Shown here in pieces: positions 23,344-31,146 of a stretch of 64,000 nt of DNA. The position numbers and the translations under genes were made by a program. How positions within the stretch are numbered: position 1 is the first letter of the stretch; every line of letters starts with the position of its first letter. The stretch spans positions 56,523 to 120,522 of the forward strand of contig JBGUKN010000024.1 in the NCBI GenBank assembly GCA_045114455.1, in the 5' to 3' direction. The notes beneath the pieces are model-generated. The model ran no database searches and had not been told where the DNA came from. It saw only the letters and a program-made list of their open reading frames with translations. The stretch is from UBA1732 sp045114455 (lineage in GTDB: Bacteria > Verrucomicrobiota > Lentisphaeria > Victivallales > UBA1829).

Positions 23344-25544
23344 GTGAGCGGACCTCCGGTGATGAGTTTTTCCAGCAGGAGCGAGTAGCGCGGCTCCCGG
23401 ACGGCGTTGCGGACTGCCATGGAGACGGCTTTGCGCGAGCCGACCAGGACCATGAGGCGTTTGGCGCGGGTGATACCAGTATATAGCAGATTGCGCTGAA
23501 GCATCATGTAGTGCTGGGAGAGGATCGGCATGATGACCGCGGGGAACTCGCAGCCCTGCGACTTGTGGACGGTAACGGCGTAGGCGGGCACGATCTGCTC
23601 CGCCTCATCGAAACGGTATTCCACCGTCGGGCCGGACTCGTACCGCACCTGGAACGATTCGTTCTGGAAGTCGATGCGCCCGAGGAACCCCATGTCGCCG
23701 TTGAACACGTTCTTGTCGTAGTTGTTCACGGTCTGCATGATCTTGTCGCCGGTCTTGAACAGGCGGCCGAGCGAACGGAACACGAACTTCTTCTCCGGGT
23801 TCAGCTTCTCCTGAAGCAGCTCGTTCATCGCCTGCGTCCCGACCGCGCCGCGGTTCATCGGGCACAGCAGCTGCACGTCGCGGACCGGATCGAATCCGAA
23901 CCTGCGCGGGATGCGGTCGGTGATCATACGTTCGATCACGTCGGCGGCGTCCTCCGGGTCGTCCTTCTCAATCCAGTAGAAATCGGCCTGCGCGTCCTTC
24001 GCGCGGCGGGGCAGTCGCGGCACGACGCCGTTGTTCACGTCGTGCGCGGCGTGGATGATGCCGCTGCCGTCGCCCTGACGGAAGATCTGCGTGAGGCGGG
24101 AAACGGGGCAGACGCCCGATGCGATGAGGTCGTTCAGGACGTTGCCGGGTCCGACGGACGGCAGCTGGTCCGGGTCGCCCACGAGGACGACGGATGCGCC
24201 GGGCTTCACCGCGCGGAAGAACGCCAGCGCGAGCAGGATGTCGAGCATGGACGTTTCGTCCAGAACATATAAATCGTACGGAAGCTGGTTGCCGCGCCCG
24301 TACACGAACTTGCGTGCGGCGGGATCCCATTTGAGCAGGCGGTGGATCGTGAACGAGGTCAGTCCGGTGGCCTCGGTCATGCGTTTCGCGGCGCGTCCGG
24401 TCGGGGCCGCCAGCGCGATCGACAGGCGCGCCAGTTTCGCACGCCGGACGATCTCCGAGACGACTGTGGTCTTGCCGACGCCGGGGCCGCCAGTGATGAT
24501 CGTGACCGGGGTCTGCGACACGCGGTCGACGGCGATGAGCTGTTCGGAGCTGAATTTGGAGTTCGGCGGGGCGGGGACCTGTGCGAGCTTCATCCCGGCG
24601 TAGTGTTCGCGCGACTGGAGAAAACGGATAATGAGGGGAAGTTCGTCCTCGCAGCGGAGGAGTCCGGGCTCGTAGATCATTACGTCGCCTTCGTGCGAGA
24701 CGCAGGACGCCGCGCGCTTGGTCTCCAGCGCCTTTTCGAGCGCCGTGCCGGCGTCGGCTTCGTCCACGTCGAGCAGTTCCGCCAGGAACTTGATGAAAAC
24801 GGCCTGCGGCATGCATACATGCCCGGCCTGGCGCGCCTGCAGGAGCCCATAGGTCACGCCCGCGGTCATGCGCCGCACGTCGTTCCGGCCGATGCCGAGC
24901 TGACGCGCGATCTTGTCGGCGTAGGTGAAACCGATACCCTTGATGTCGGCGGCGAGCCGGTAGGGGTTGTTCCGGATAACCTCCGGCGCCTCGTTGCCGT
25001 ACTTGTCGTAGATGCGGACGAACCAGGCGGGATTGATGCCGAGTCCCTGCAGATAGATCTGGCTTTCGCGGCGGTCGGAATTCTCTTTCCACGCCTTGCG
25101 GATGGCCTCGATGCGCTTCTTGCCGAGGCCGGGCACTTCCTTCAGGCGGCGCGACTGCTGGTTCAGCACGTTCAGCGTGTCCGTGCCGAAGGTGTCGACG
25201 ATGGCTTTGGCGTATTTTTCACCGATGCCCTTCACGACGCCGCTGGAAAGGTACTTGATGAGGCCGTCGCGGGTGGCCGGGAGCGAGAACTCGCACGAGC
25301 TCACGCGGAACTGACGTCCGTGGTCCTTGTGCATCTCCCATTTGCCGGACAGGCGGACCGTCTGGCCGGGGGAGAGCCCCGGCACGGTCCCGACGGCGGT
25401 GAACACGGCACCCTGCGGGTCCCGCAGGCGGAACACTGTGTACGAGGCGTCCTCGCTTTCGTACACGACGCGCTCCACTTCTCCGTTGAGCTTGTGCTCG
25501 GCGAGAGAAGCATTTCCGGTTTCGGCGCCGAATTCGTCCGTCAT
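23340..25544 (-). CDS. recD2: ATP-dependent 5'-3' helicase RecD2
   Basis: A 734-residue SF1B helicase of the RecD2 type, not tied to RecBC. The N-terminal OB-like part (1-90) is followed by helix-hairpin-helix repeats (GVVKGIGEKYAKAIVDTFG, LKEVPGLGKKRIEAI). The motor has Walker A GGPGVGKTT, Walker B VLDETSMLD, VGDPDQLPSVGPGNVL and the C-terminal YAVTVHKSQGCEFPAVI and LLYTGITRAKRLMVLVG. RecD2 acts in replication-fork and mismatch-linked repair. It starts 34 bases after the AICAR transformylase gene and overlaps the GSCFA start. Confidence 0.95.
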   Translation of the reverse strand: MTDEFGAETGNASLAEHKLNGEVERVVYESEDASYTVFRLRDPQGAVFTAVGTVPGLSPGQTVRLSGKWEMHKDHGRQFRVSSCEFSLPATRDGLIKYLSSGVVKGIGEKYAKAIVDTFGTDTLNVLNQQSRRLKEVPGLGKKRIEAIRKAWKENSDRRESQIYLQGLGINPAWFVRIYDKYGNEAPEVIRNNPYRLAADIKGIGFTYADKIARQLGIGRNDVRRMTAGVTYGLLQARQAGHVCMPQAVFIKFLAELLDVDEADAGTALEKALETKRAASCVSHEGDVMIYEPGLLRCEDELPLIIRFLQSREHYAGMKLAQVPAPPNSKFSSEQLIAVDRVSQTPVTIITGGPGVGKTTVVSEIVRRAKLARLSIALAAPTGRAAKRMTEATGLTSFTIHRLLKWDPAARKFVYGRGNQLPYDLYVLDETSMLDILLALAFFRAVKPGASVVLVGDPDQLPSVGPGNVLNDLIASGVCPVSRLTQIFRQGDGSGIIHAAHDVNNGVVPRLPRRAKDAQADFYWIEKDDPEDAADVIERMITDRIPRRFGFDPVRDVQLLCPMNRGAVGTQAMNELLQEKLNPEKKFVFRSLGRLFKTGDKIMQTVNNYDKNVFNGDMGFLGRIDFQNESFQVRYESGPTVEYRFDEAEQIVPAYAVTVHKSQGCEFPAVIMPILSQHYMMLQRNLLYTGITRAKRLMVLVGSRKAVSMAVRNAVREPRYSLLLEKLITGGPLT

Positions 25545-25578
25545 GACCGCCCGCGGGTTTGAGCTTGCGACCGGAAGA

Positions 25579-26691
25579 TCAGTGATGCGAGAAGATGCGT
25601 TCCGGCGCGTGGCGCAGCGCCACGCCGAGTTCGTTCGCCCGCTTCACCACGTCGGCGTCCTTCAGGGATCCGGCAGGCGAGACGACCGCGCGGATGCCCG
25701 CGGCGGCGGCGACTTCGAGGGCGTCCGGGAACGGGAAGAAGCCGTCGCTGGACATGGCGGCGCCGTCGAGCGTGACGTCGCCGGTGAATTTCTGCTTGAA
25801 CTTTTCGATGGCCTGTTCGACCGCACCCACGCGGTCCTGTTCGCCGGTGCCCACGGAGAGCGTCTGGCCGTTCTTCACGATCACGACGCCGTTCGAGCGC
25901 ACGGAGATGTTGATGTACCATGCCGCGAGCAGGTCCTTCGCCTGCTGGTCGGTCGGCTCCACGGTGGAGACCTGCGCGCCGCAGGCCTTGTTCTCGCCGG
26001 TGGCGGCGGGGAGGTCGGCGAAGGAGCGGACATGCGTGAGGAGCGGGGCGGCGACGACGAGCGAGCCGTCGGCGAGGACCTTGATGGTGTTGACGGCGGG
26101 GTCGCCGACGAACTTGGGCAGGGTGTCGAGCGCGCCGCACTTGAGCACGCGGAGCTGCTTGTTGACCTTGTAGGTCACGCTGTCGTTGAAGACCTCGAGG
26201 GCGTCGGCGTCGAAATCGGGCGCGACGACGCATTCGGCGAAGAGCTCCATGATGGCCGCCGCAGTGTCCTTGTCGACCTTGCGGTTGAACGCGATCACGC
26301 TGCCGAACGCCGCGCGGGCGTCGCAGTCGCGGGCCTTGATGAAGACCTGGCGGAGCGTTTCGCCGGGCAGTCCGACGGCCGCGCCGCTGGGGTTCACGTG
26401 CTTCATGACGGCGCACGCGGGCTCCTCGAAATACTTCACGATGTTCAGCGCGCCGGAGATGTCTTCCAGGTTGGTCTGGGACAGGCCGTTCTTGCCTGTC
26501 TTCAGGACCTCGAGGTCCATGATTGCGCCGTGTTCGTCGGCGGGACGGTAGAACGCCGCGGGCTGGTGCGGGTTGGTGCCGTAGCGGAGGTCGTCCTTTT
26601 TGATGTAGCGGCGTCCGCAGACGACGATTTCCTCGGGGAAATCCCCGATATTGGCGGTAAGATAGGTGTTTCTGTCGATCTTTCCAGACAT
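25579..26691 (-). CDS. Stand-alone AICAR transformylase (PurH C-terminal domain, PurV-like)
   Basis: A 370-residue protein matching only the transformylase half of PurH. LRYGTNPHQPAAFY and AVMKHVNPSGAAVG (K97, H98, the catalytic pair) are present, as are RAAFGSVIAFNRKVD and SDGFFPFPD. The MGS-like IMP cyclohydrolase domain that normally occupies about 200 N-terminal residues is absent, and the start codon is fixed by the promoter and leader upstream. It formylates AICAR with 10-formyl-THF; a separate cyclohydrolase must finish IMP. It is the first gene of an apparent operon with recD2, GSCFA and asnB. Confidence 0.9.
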   Translation of the reverse strand: MSGKIDRNTYLTANIGDFPEEIVVCGRRYIKKDDLRYGTNPHQPAAFYRPADEHGAIMDLEVLKTGKNGLSQTNLEDISGALNIVKYFEEPACAVMKHVNPSGAAVGLPGETLRQVFIKARDCDARAAFGSVIAFNRKVDKDTAAAIMELFAECVVAPDFDADALEVFNDSVTYKVNKQLRVLKCGALDTLPKFVGDPAVNTIKVLADGSLVVAAPLLTHVRSFADLPAATGENKACGAQVSTVEPTDQQAKDLLAAWYINISVRSNGVVIVKNGQTLSVGTGEQDRVGAVEQAIEKFKQKFTGDVTLDGAAMSSDGFFPFPDALEVAAAAGIRAVVSPAGSLKDADVVKRANELGVALRHAPERIFSHH

Positions 26692-26730
26692 TTTTTCGAC
26701 TCCGGCTTTGAAAGGTTGAAAATTTGTGGT

Positions 26731-26758
26731 ATCTTAATAAACAAAATGCAACATTCAA
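26731..26758 (-). promoter_or_regulatory. Promoter of the AICAR transformylase operon
   Basis: TTGAAT (26758-26753), 16-base spacer, TAAGAT (26736-26731), in the divergent gap to tmk. Confidence 0.55.
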
Positions 26759-26831
26759 TTTACATTCGCGCGGGCGATATCGCAAATCACATTCGAAAAA
26801 AATCTTCGATTTTATTTGGAACTGACCTGAT

Positions 26832-27476
26832 ATGAACGGTATTTTTCTGACACTGGAGGGCGGCGAAGGCTGCGGCAAATCCACCCAGCTCGAACGCACT
26901 GCTGCCGCACTGCGCGCCGCGTCCGGCCGCGAAGTCGTTACAGCGCGTTCCCCCGGCGGCACCGCGGTCGCCGAAAAAATACGCGCCATCCTGAAGACGC
27001 GCGAGCCGGGCGAAGATCTGCTGCCGGAAACGGAGCTGATGCTCTTCGGCGCATGCCACGCCCAGATGTGTGAACACATGATCCGGCCCGCACTGGCGCG
27101 CGGCGCGGTCGTCATTTCCGACCGTTTCACCGACAGCACGCTCGTCTACCAGGGCTGCGCCCGCCGCATTTCGCCGGAGACGGTTGCCCGTGTGAACGAA
27201 TTCGTGTGCCGCGGCACGCGTCCCGACCTGGTGCTGGTGCTGGACATCCCGGTGGAACTCGGGTTGCGGCGCGCTGCAGCGCGATCCGGCGCGGCGACGC
27301 AGGATGACCGTTTCGACTCCGAGTCGGCGGCGTTCCATGCCGCGGTCCGCAACGGCTTCCTCGAGCTCGCCCGGCGCGAACCCGGCCGGTTCGCCGTGAT
27401 CGACGCGTCCGCTTCGCCAGAAGAGGTCACACAATCCATACTGGAGGCGATCCATGCACGACTGGCAATCCTTTGA
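26832..27476 (+). CDS. tmk: Thymidylate kinase
   Basis: A 214-residue dTMP kinase. The P-loop is GGEGCGKSTQ (residues 11-20). The DR-type base motif is ISDRFTDSTLVYQG, and the lid region is RRAAARSGAATQDDRFDSES, with Arg in the P-loop-distal lid. It makes dTDP for DNA synthesis. The gene overlaps holB by 23 bases, a frequent tmk-holB arrangement. It is the first gene of a plus-strand operon running to the PPOX gene. Confidence 0.95.
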   Translation: MNGIFLTLEGGEGCGKSTQLERTAAALRAASGREVVTARSPGGTAVAEKIRAILKTREPGEDLLPETELMLFGACHAQMCEHMIRPALARGAVVISDRFTDSTLVYQGCARRISPETVARVNEFVCRGTRPDLVLVLDIPVELGLRRAAARSGAATQDDRFDSESAAFHAAVRNGFLELARREPGRFAVIDASASPEEVTQSILEAIHARLAIL

Positions 27477-28530
27477 ATCCGCATATCCGCTCCTCGGCCG
27501 CTCCCTCCGCATGGCGAAGCATGCGGGCCGCCTGGGGCATTCCCACCTCGTCGTCTCCTCGAACGCGTCCATCCGCACGCGGTTCCCGACCCTGCTCGCC
27601 CAGCTCGCCGTCTGCCTGGACCCGCTCCCCGACGGCGCGCCGTGCGGACACTGCGAGACGTGCTCCCTGCTGGAGAACGGCCTGTATCCCGACCTCTTCC
27701 TGCTCGCACCGACCTCGAAATCGCGCCAGATCGTGATCGGCAACGACGATTCCGAGCCGGACACGCTACGCAACTTCGAATCCATGTTCCACCTCAGCAG
27801 CTCCTCGCCCGGCGGCTGGAAGATCGGCGTGATCCAGGACTGCGACACCATGAACGAAAACGCGCAGAACGCGTTCCTGAAGACCCTCGAGGAACCTCCG
27901 CGCAACTGCCTCTTCATTCTTGCCACGGGGCATCCCGCCTCGCTCCTGCCCACGATCCGTTCCCGCTGCCAGATCCTCTCGCTCACGGACAACGTCTGCA
28001 AGTACGACATGGAGACGTTCGCCGCCATGCCGGAGCTGCTGATGAAGCTCACGTTCGGATCGAAGGGCGACCTCGTGGCCGGGGAGGACTGCGCCGCCGG
28101 GCTGATCGACGTGCTCGGATCGCTCGGCAGCATGGCGGAGGCCACCGTGCAGGCCCGCTGGGCCGAACGCCTGAAATCCGCCGAAAACCTCGAGTCCGCC
28201 GCCATGAAGCTGATCGAAAAGCGCATGGACGGCGAAACCGGCTGCGAATATCTCCGCCTCCGCGAGGAATTCCTCAGCATCCTGCATACCTGGTTTGCGC
28301 AGATCGCGCTCGTCTCCGAGGGGACGCCGCTCGAACTCCTGCCGAACCCGGAGGTCGTACGCATTTGGCTGGACGCCGATCCGCGCCCGGAGATTCCGCC
28401 GGACGAAGCGGCGCGCATGCTTTCCGAGGCGGAAAATCTGGTCCGCGTGCTGAATACCAACGTCAACGACGAACTCGCCGTGCGGGCGTTCGCGCTCTCT
28501 GTCGCGATCGACACCGGCGTGCAGGGATAA
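27454..28530 (+). CDS. holB: DNA polymerase III delta' subunit
   Basis: A 358-residue clamp-loader subunit. The zinc-binding cysteines lie in PCGHCETCSLL, preceded by a Cys at about residue 55. There is no intact Walker A, as expected for delta'. MNENAQNAFLKTLEEPPRNC and LLPTIRSRCQIL hold the Ser-Arg-Cys sensor motif of clamp-loader AAA+ proteins. It pairs functionally with holA (55787) and dnaE (31147) in this window. The start lies inside tmk and is followed by a continuous frame. The C-terminal domain is poorly conserved. Confidence 0.92.
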   Translation: MHDWQSFESAYPLLGRSLRMAKHAGRLGHSHLVVSSNASIRTRFPTLLAQLAVCLDPLPDGAPCGHCETCSLLENGLYPDLFLLAPTSKSRQIVIGNDDSEPDTLRNFESMFHLSSSSPGGWKIGVIQDCDTMNENAQNAFLKTLEEPPRNCLFILATGHPASLLPTIRSRCQILSLTDNVCKYDMETFAAMPELLMKLTFGSKGDLVAGEDCAAGLIDVLGSLGSMAEATVQARWAERLKSAENLESAAMKLIEKRMDGETGCEYLRLREEFLSILHTWFAQIALVSEGTPLELLPNPEVVRIWLDADPRPEIPPDEAARMLSEAENLVRVLNTNVNDELAVRAFALSVAIDTGVQG

Positions 28531-28538
28531 GCGAAACA

Positions 28539-29345
28539 ATGCCCGCCGAGATCAGGGAACGCTACGAATTTGCGCCCATCGGGCTCCTGCGCACCGGGTT
28601 GCGCTGGCGGTACGAGGCGCCGCGCCAGGCCGGGTTCTCCGAGGCGAAGGCGCGGATCGAGCTCTACCCAGGACGCGGCTTCGAACAGGCCCTGGAGGAC
28701 CTCGCCGGATTCGAGCGCGTCTGGGTCGTCTTCATCTTCCACCTGAACGCCACCTGGAAACCGAAGGTCACGCCGCCCTATGCGCCCGAAAACCGCAAGT
28801 ACGGCGTCTTCTCCACGCGGTCGCCGCACCGCCCGAACCCGGTCGGCCTGAGCTGCGTCGGGCTGGAGGGCATCGACGGCCTGAACGTGTACCTGAACCA
28901 CTGCGACATCCTCGACCGCACCCCGGTCCTCGACATCAAGCCGTACATCCCCGCGGTCGACGCGTTCCCGGAGTCGAAGGCCGGGTGGCGCGACGAGCTC
29001 GTCCTGACCGAATGGAAACACGATTTCCCGCCGGCCGTGCGGGCGCAGATGGACTGGATCAGGGAGCAAACCGGGCTTGATCTTGCCAATTTCTGCGCCG
29101 TCCAGCTCAAATACGAACCGTTCAACCCCGCCCGCAAGCGCATTGACAGCCTTCCGGACGGTTCCTGGGCGATCCACTGCCGCACCTGGCGCATCGCGTA
29201 CCGCTCCGACGCGGACGCGCATGTGCTGCATTTCGAATCTGTCAGCTCAAACTATACGCCGGACGAGCTCACGCCCGGCGCGCCCGATCCGTACGCGGAC
29301 AAGGCGGTCCACCGGGCGTTTCTGGAGGCCGCGGCATGGAAGTGA
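28539..29345 (+). CDS. trmO: tRNA t6A37 N6-methyltransferase TrmO (TsaA/YaeB)
   Basis: A 268-residue protein with the TrmO beta-barrel domain. Key block: FSTRSPHRPNPVGLS (near residue 90), the SAM-binding signature, followed by DILDRTPVLDIKPYIP. A C-terminal domain (from about 200) has DSLPDGSWAIHCRTWRI. TrmO methylates N6 of t6A37 in some tRNA-Thr. I chose ATG 28539 because the longer frame lies inside holB. The stop overlaps the ispH start by 10 bases. Confidence 0.9.
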   Translation: MPAEIRERYEFAPIGLLRTGLRWRYEAPRQAGFSEAKARIELYPGRGFEQALEDLAGFERVWVVFIFHLNATWKPKVTPPYAPENRKYGVFSTRSPHRPNPVGLSCVGLEGIDGLNVYLNHCDILDRTPVLDIKPYIPAVDAFPESKAGWRDELVLTEWKHDFPPAVRAQMDWIREQTGLDLANFCAVQLKYEPFNPARKRIDSLPDGSWAIHCRTWRIAYRSDADAHVLHFESVSSNYTPDELTPGAPDPYADKAVHRAFLEAAAWK

Positions 29346-30193
29346 AGCTCTGCCCCATCACGGGATTCTGTTCGGGCGTGCGCGCCGCGCTGGACCTGAC
29401 TGCCGATATGCTGAAACAGCACGGCCCGCCCGTTTTCATCCTGCATGATCTCGTCCACAACGAATCGGTCGTGAACGACCTGCTGTCGCACGGCGCGAAG
29501 ATCGTCGATGACCCGGAGGGACTGCCCGAAGGCGCCACTCTCATTTTCAGCGCGCACGGCGTTTCCGAGGCGGTCGAGGCTCGCGCCCGGGCGCTCCCGC
29601 TGAACATCGTTGACGCCACATGCCCGCTGGTCCGGCAGGTGCAGAAACGCGGCGCCGCTCTCTCCGAGGCCGGGCACGTCGTGCTGCTTTTCGGCAAGGC
29701 CGGACACCGCGAGGTCGAGGGCATCCTCGGGCGCATCCCCGGCGAAAAGCATCTGCTGACGAACCCGGACGACGCCCGCGCGTTCGAACCGGTTCCCGGC
29801 CGCACCTACGCCTGCATCAGCCAGACCACGATGAACAGCGATGTGATCGCGGAGATGACCGCGATCCTGCGGGAGAAGATCTCCGGACTGGTCGAATCCG
29901 CGTCCGTCTGCCACGCCACGCTCACGCGCCAGAACGCCGTCCGCGAGCTTGCGGCGGCCTGCGACCTCGTGCTCGTCGCCGGGTCGGTGCACAGCTCCAA
30001 CACGCTCCGCCTCTGCGAAATCGTCCGCAACCAGGGCGCGCGAGCCGAACTCGTCTCCGGCCCGGAAGCCGTCACGCCGGACCTCCTCCGCGGCGCGAAA
30101 TGCGTCGGCGTCACCTCGGGCGCGAGCGCGCCGGACGCCCTCGTGCGCGGCATCTTCGATGCGGTACGGCGTATCGCCGAATCCGAACCGTAA
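29336..30193 (+). CDS. ispH: 4-hydroxy-3-methylbut-2-enyl diphosphate reductase
   Basis: A 285-residue IspH/LytB, the last enzyme of the MEP isoprenoid pathway. The three iron-sulfur cysteines are in CPITGFCSGVRAAL, VDATCPLVRQVQ and SVCHATLTRQNAV. The substrate-binding HDLVHNESVVNDL and VAGSVHSSNTLRLCE blocks are intact. It starts inside trmO with a 10-base overlap and is followed by a PPOX gene after 34 bases. Confidence 0.96.
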   Translation: MEVKLCPITGFCSGVRAALDLTADMLKQHGPPVFILHDLVHNESVVNDLLSHGAKIVDDPEGLPEGATLIFSAHGVSEAVEARARALPLNIVDATCPLVRQVQKRGAALSEAGHVVLLFGKAGHREVEGILGRIPGEKHLLTNPDDARAFEPVPGRTYACISQTTMNSDVIAEMTAILREKISGLVESASVCHATLTRQNAVRELAAACDLVLVAGSVHSSNTLRLCEIVRNQGARAELVSGPEAVTPDLLRGAKCVGVTSGASAPDALVRGIFDAVRRIAESEP

Positions 30194-30227
30194 TTCCCAG
30201 CTCAAAACCCCGCAAGGAGAACACCCC

Positions 30228-30731
30228 ATGCGCCGTCAGGACCGCGAGATCAAAGATTACAGCATCATTCTCGACATCATCAATTCGCTTCCGATCGGGC
30301 ACCTGGCCATGAACGACGCCGGAAGGCCCTACGGCGTGACCATGAACTATTATTCCGAGCTTGACGCGGATCGGAACGCCGTGCTGTATTTTCACGGGGC
30401 GAAGGAGGGCCGCAAGGCGGAGATCCTGTCCCGCGATCCGCACGTCTATTTCTTCGCCGAACGAGACGACGGCCCGAAATTGATCGTCCGCCCGAACGGA
30501 ATGCGCTCCGTGACGAACCTTTACGTCTCCGTTGCAGGGGAAGGCGTGATGCAGTCGGTCGAAGCTCCAGACGAAAAGCGGCGCATCCTGCTTGCGATGG
30601 CGAACGCGTTCTCGGACGAGCCGTTCGATTCCCTCCCGGACGCCGTGGTGGAGATGACTGCCGTCTGGAAGCTCGTTCTGAACAGCGTGACGGGAAAATC
30701 CAATCCTCCGCTCACGCGACCGGAGCAATAG
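30228..30731 (+). CDS. Pyridoxamine 5'-phosphate oxidase-fold (NimA-like) flavoprotein
   Basis: A 167-residue split-barrel FMN protein. An AAGGAG sits just before ATG 30228. MRRQDREIKDYSIILDIINS, then LPIGHLAMND, PYGVTMNYYSE and LYFHGAKEGRKAEIL match the Nim/PPOX family, which starts with 'Rr.dR.i.d...' and binds FMN. Some members reduce nitroimidazoles; most have unknown substrates. The family is common in anaerobic gut bacteria. It ends the tmk operon, and no strong terminator follows. Confidence 0.88.
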   Translation: MRRQDREIKDYSIILDIINSLPIGHLAMNDAGRPYGVTMNYYSELDADRNAVLYFHGAKEGRKAEILSRDPHVYFFAERDDGPKLIVRPNGMRSVTNLYVSVAGEGVMQSVEAPDEKRRILLAMANAFSDEPFDSLPDAVVEMTAVWKLVLNSVTGKSNPPLTRPEQ

Positions 30732-30839
30732 CTTTTTCCCGTTTGGCCTCTGAGCGGGAACGGACTCTTCCCATTGGTTTCGAAAGCCGGATGGCGATGC
30801 CGATATCAGCTTGTTTTCGGGCTTTTTTGCGGAATGCGT

Positions 30840-30867
30840 TTGCATTTTTGCGAAAAGATGGTATTTT
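30840..30867 (+). promoter_or_regulatory. Promoter of tRNA-Lys
   Basis: TTGCAT (30840-30845), 16-base spacer ending ATGG, TATTTT (30862-30867), about 22 bases before the tRNA. Confidence 0.6.
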
Positions 30868-30889
30868 AAATGTGTTTCACGTTTGTCGT

Positions 30890-30962
30890 GGGCCGGTAGC
30901 TCAGTCGGTAGAGCATCGCCCTTTTAAGGCGGTGGTCCAGGGTTCGAGTCCCTGCCGGCTCA
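30890..30962 (+). tRNA. tRNA-Lys (TTT)
   Basis: A complete 73-base cloverleaf: acceptor GGGCCGG/CCGGCTC, D arm GCTC/GAGC, anticodon stem TCGCC/GGCGG with loop CTTTTAA (anticodon 30923-30925), T arm CAGGG-TTCGAGT-CCCTG, discriminator A. No CCA is encoded; a C and seven T follow at once. CCA must be added enzymatically. Confidence 0.97.
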
Positions 30963-31023
30963 CTTTTTTTGTGCCCGGATTCCGGGTCCTCCCGATATTT
31001 CCCGCCTTTTTCCCGTTTCGCGT

Positions 31024-31052
31024 TTGAAAAATCCCGGTTCCGGCTGTATAAT
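31024..31052 (+). promoter_or_regulatory. Promoter of dnaE
   Basis: TTGAAA (31024-31029), 17-base spacer ending GCTG, perfect TATAAT (31047-31052). The leader to ATG 31147 is about 88 bases. Confidence 0.82.
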
Positions 31053-31146
31053 ATTCCCGAATGATTTCTTATTAAGAGTGGACACGCGCGGTCTCCCGGC
31101 CGCCGTCCGGTGATCTTCAACGCAAACGATCGGGGAAACGGGAATT

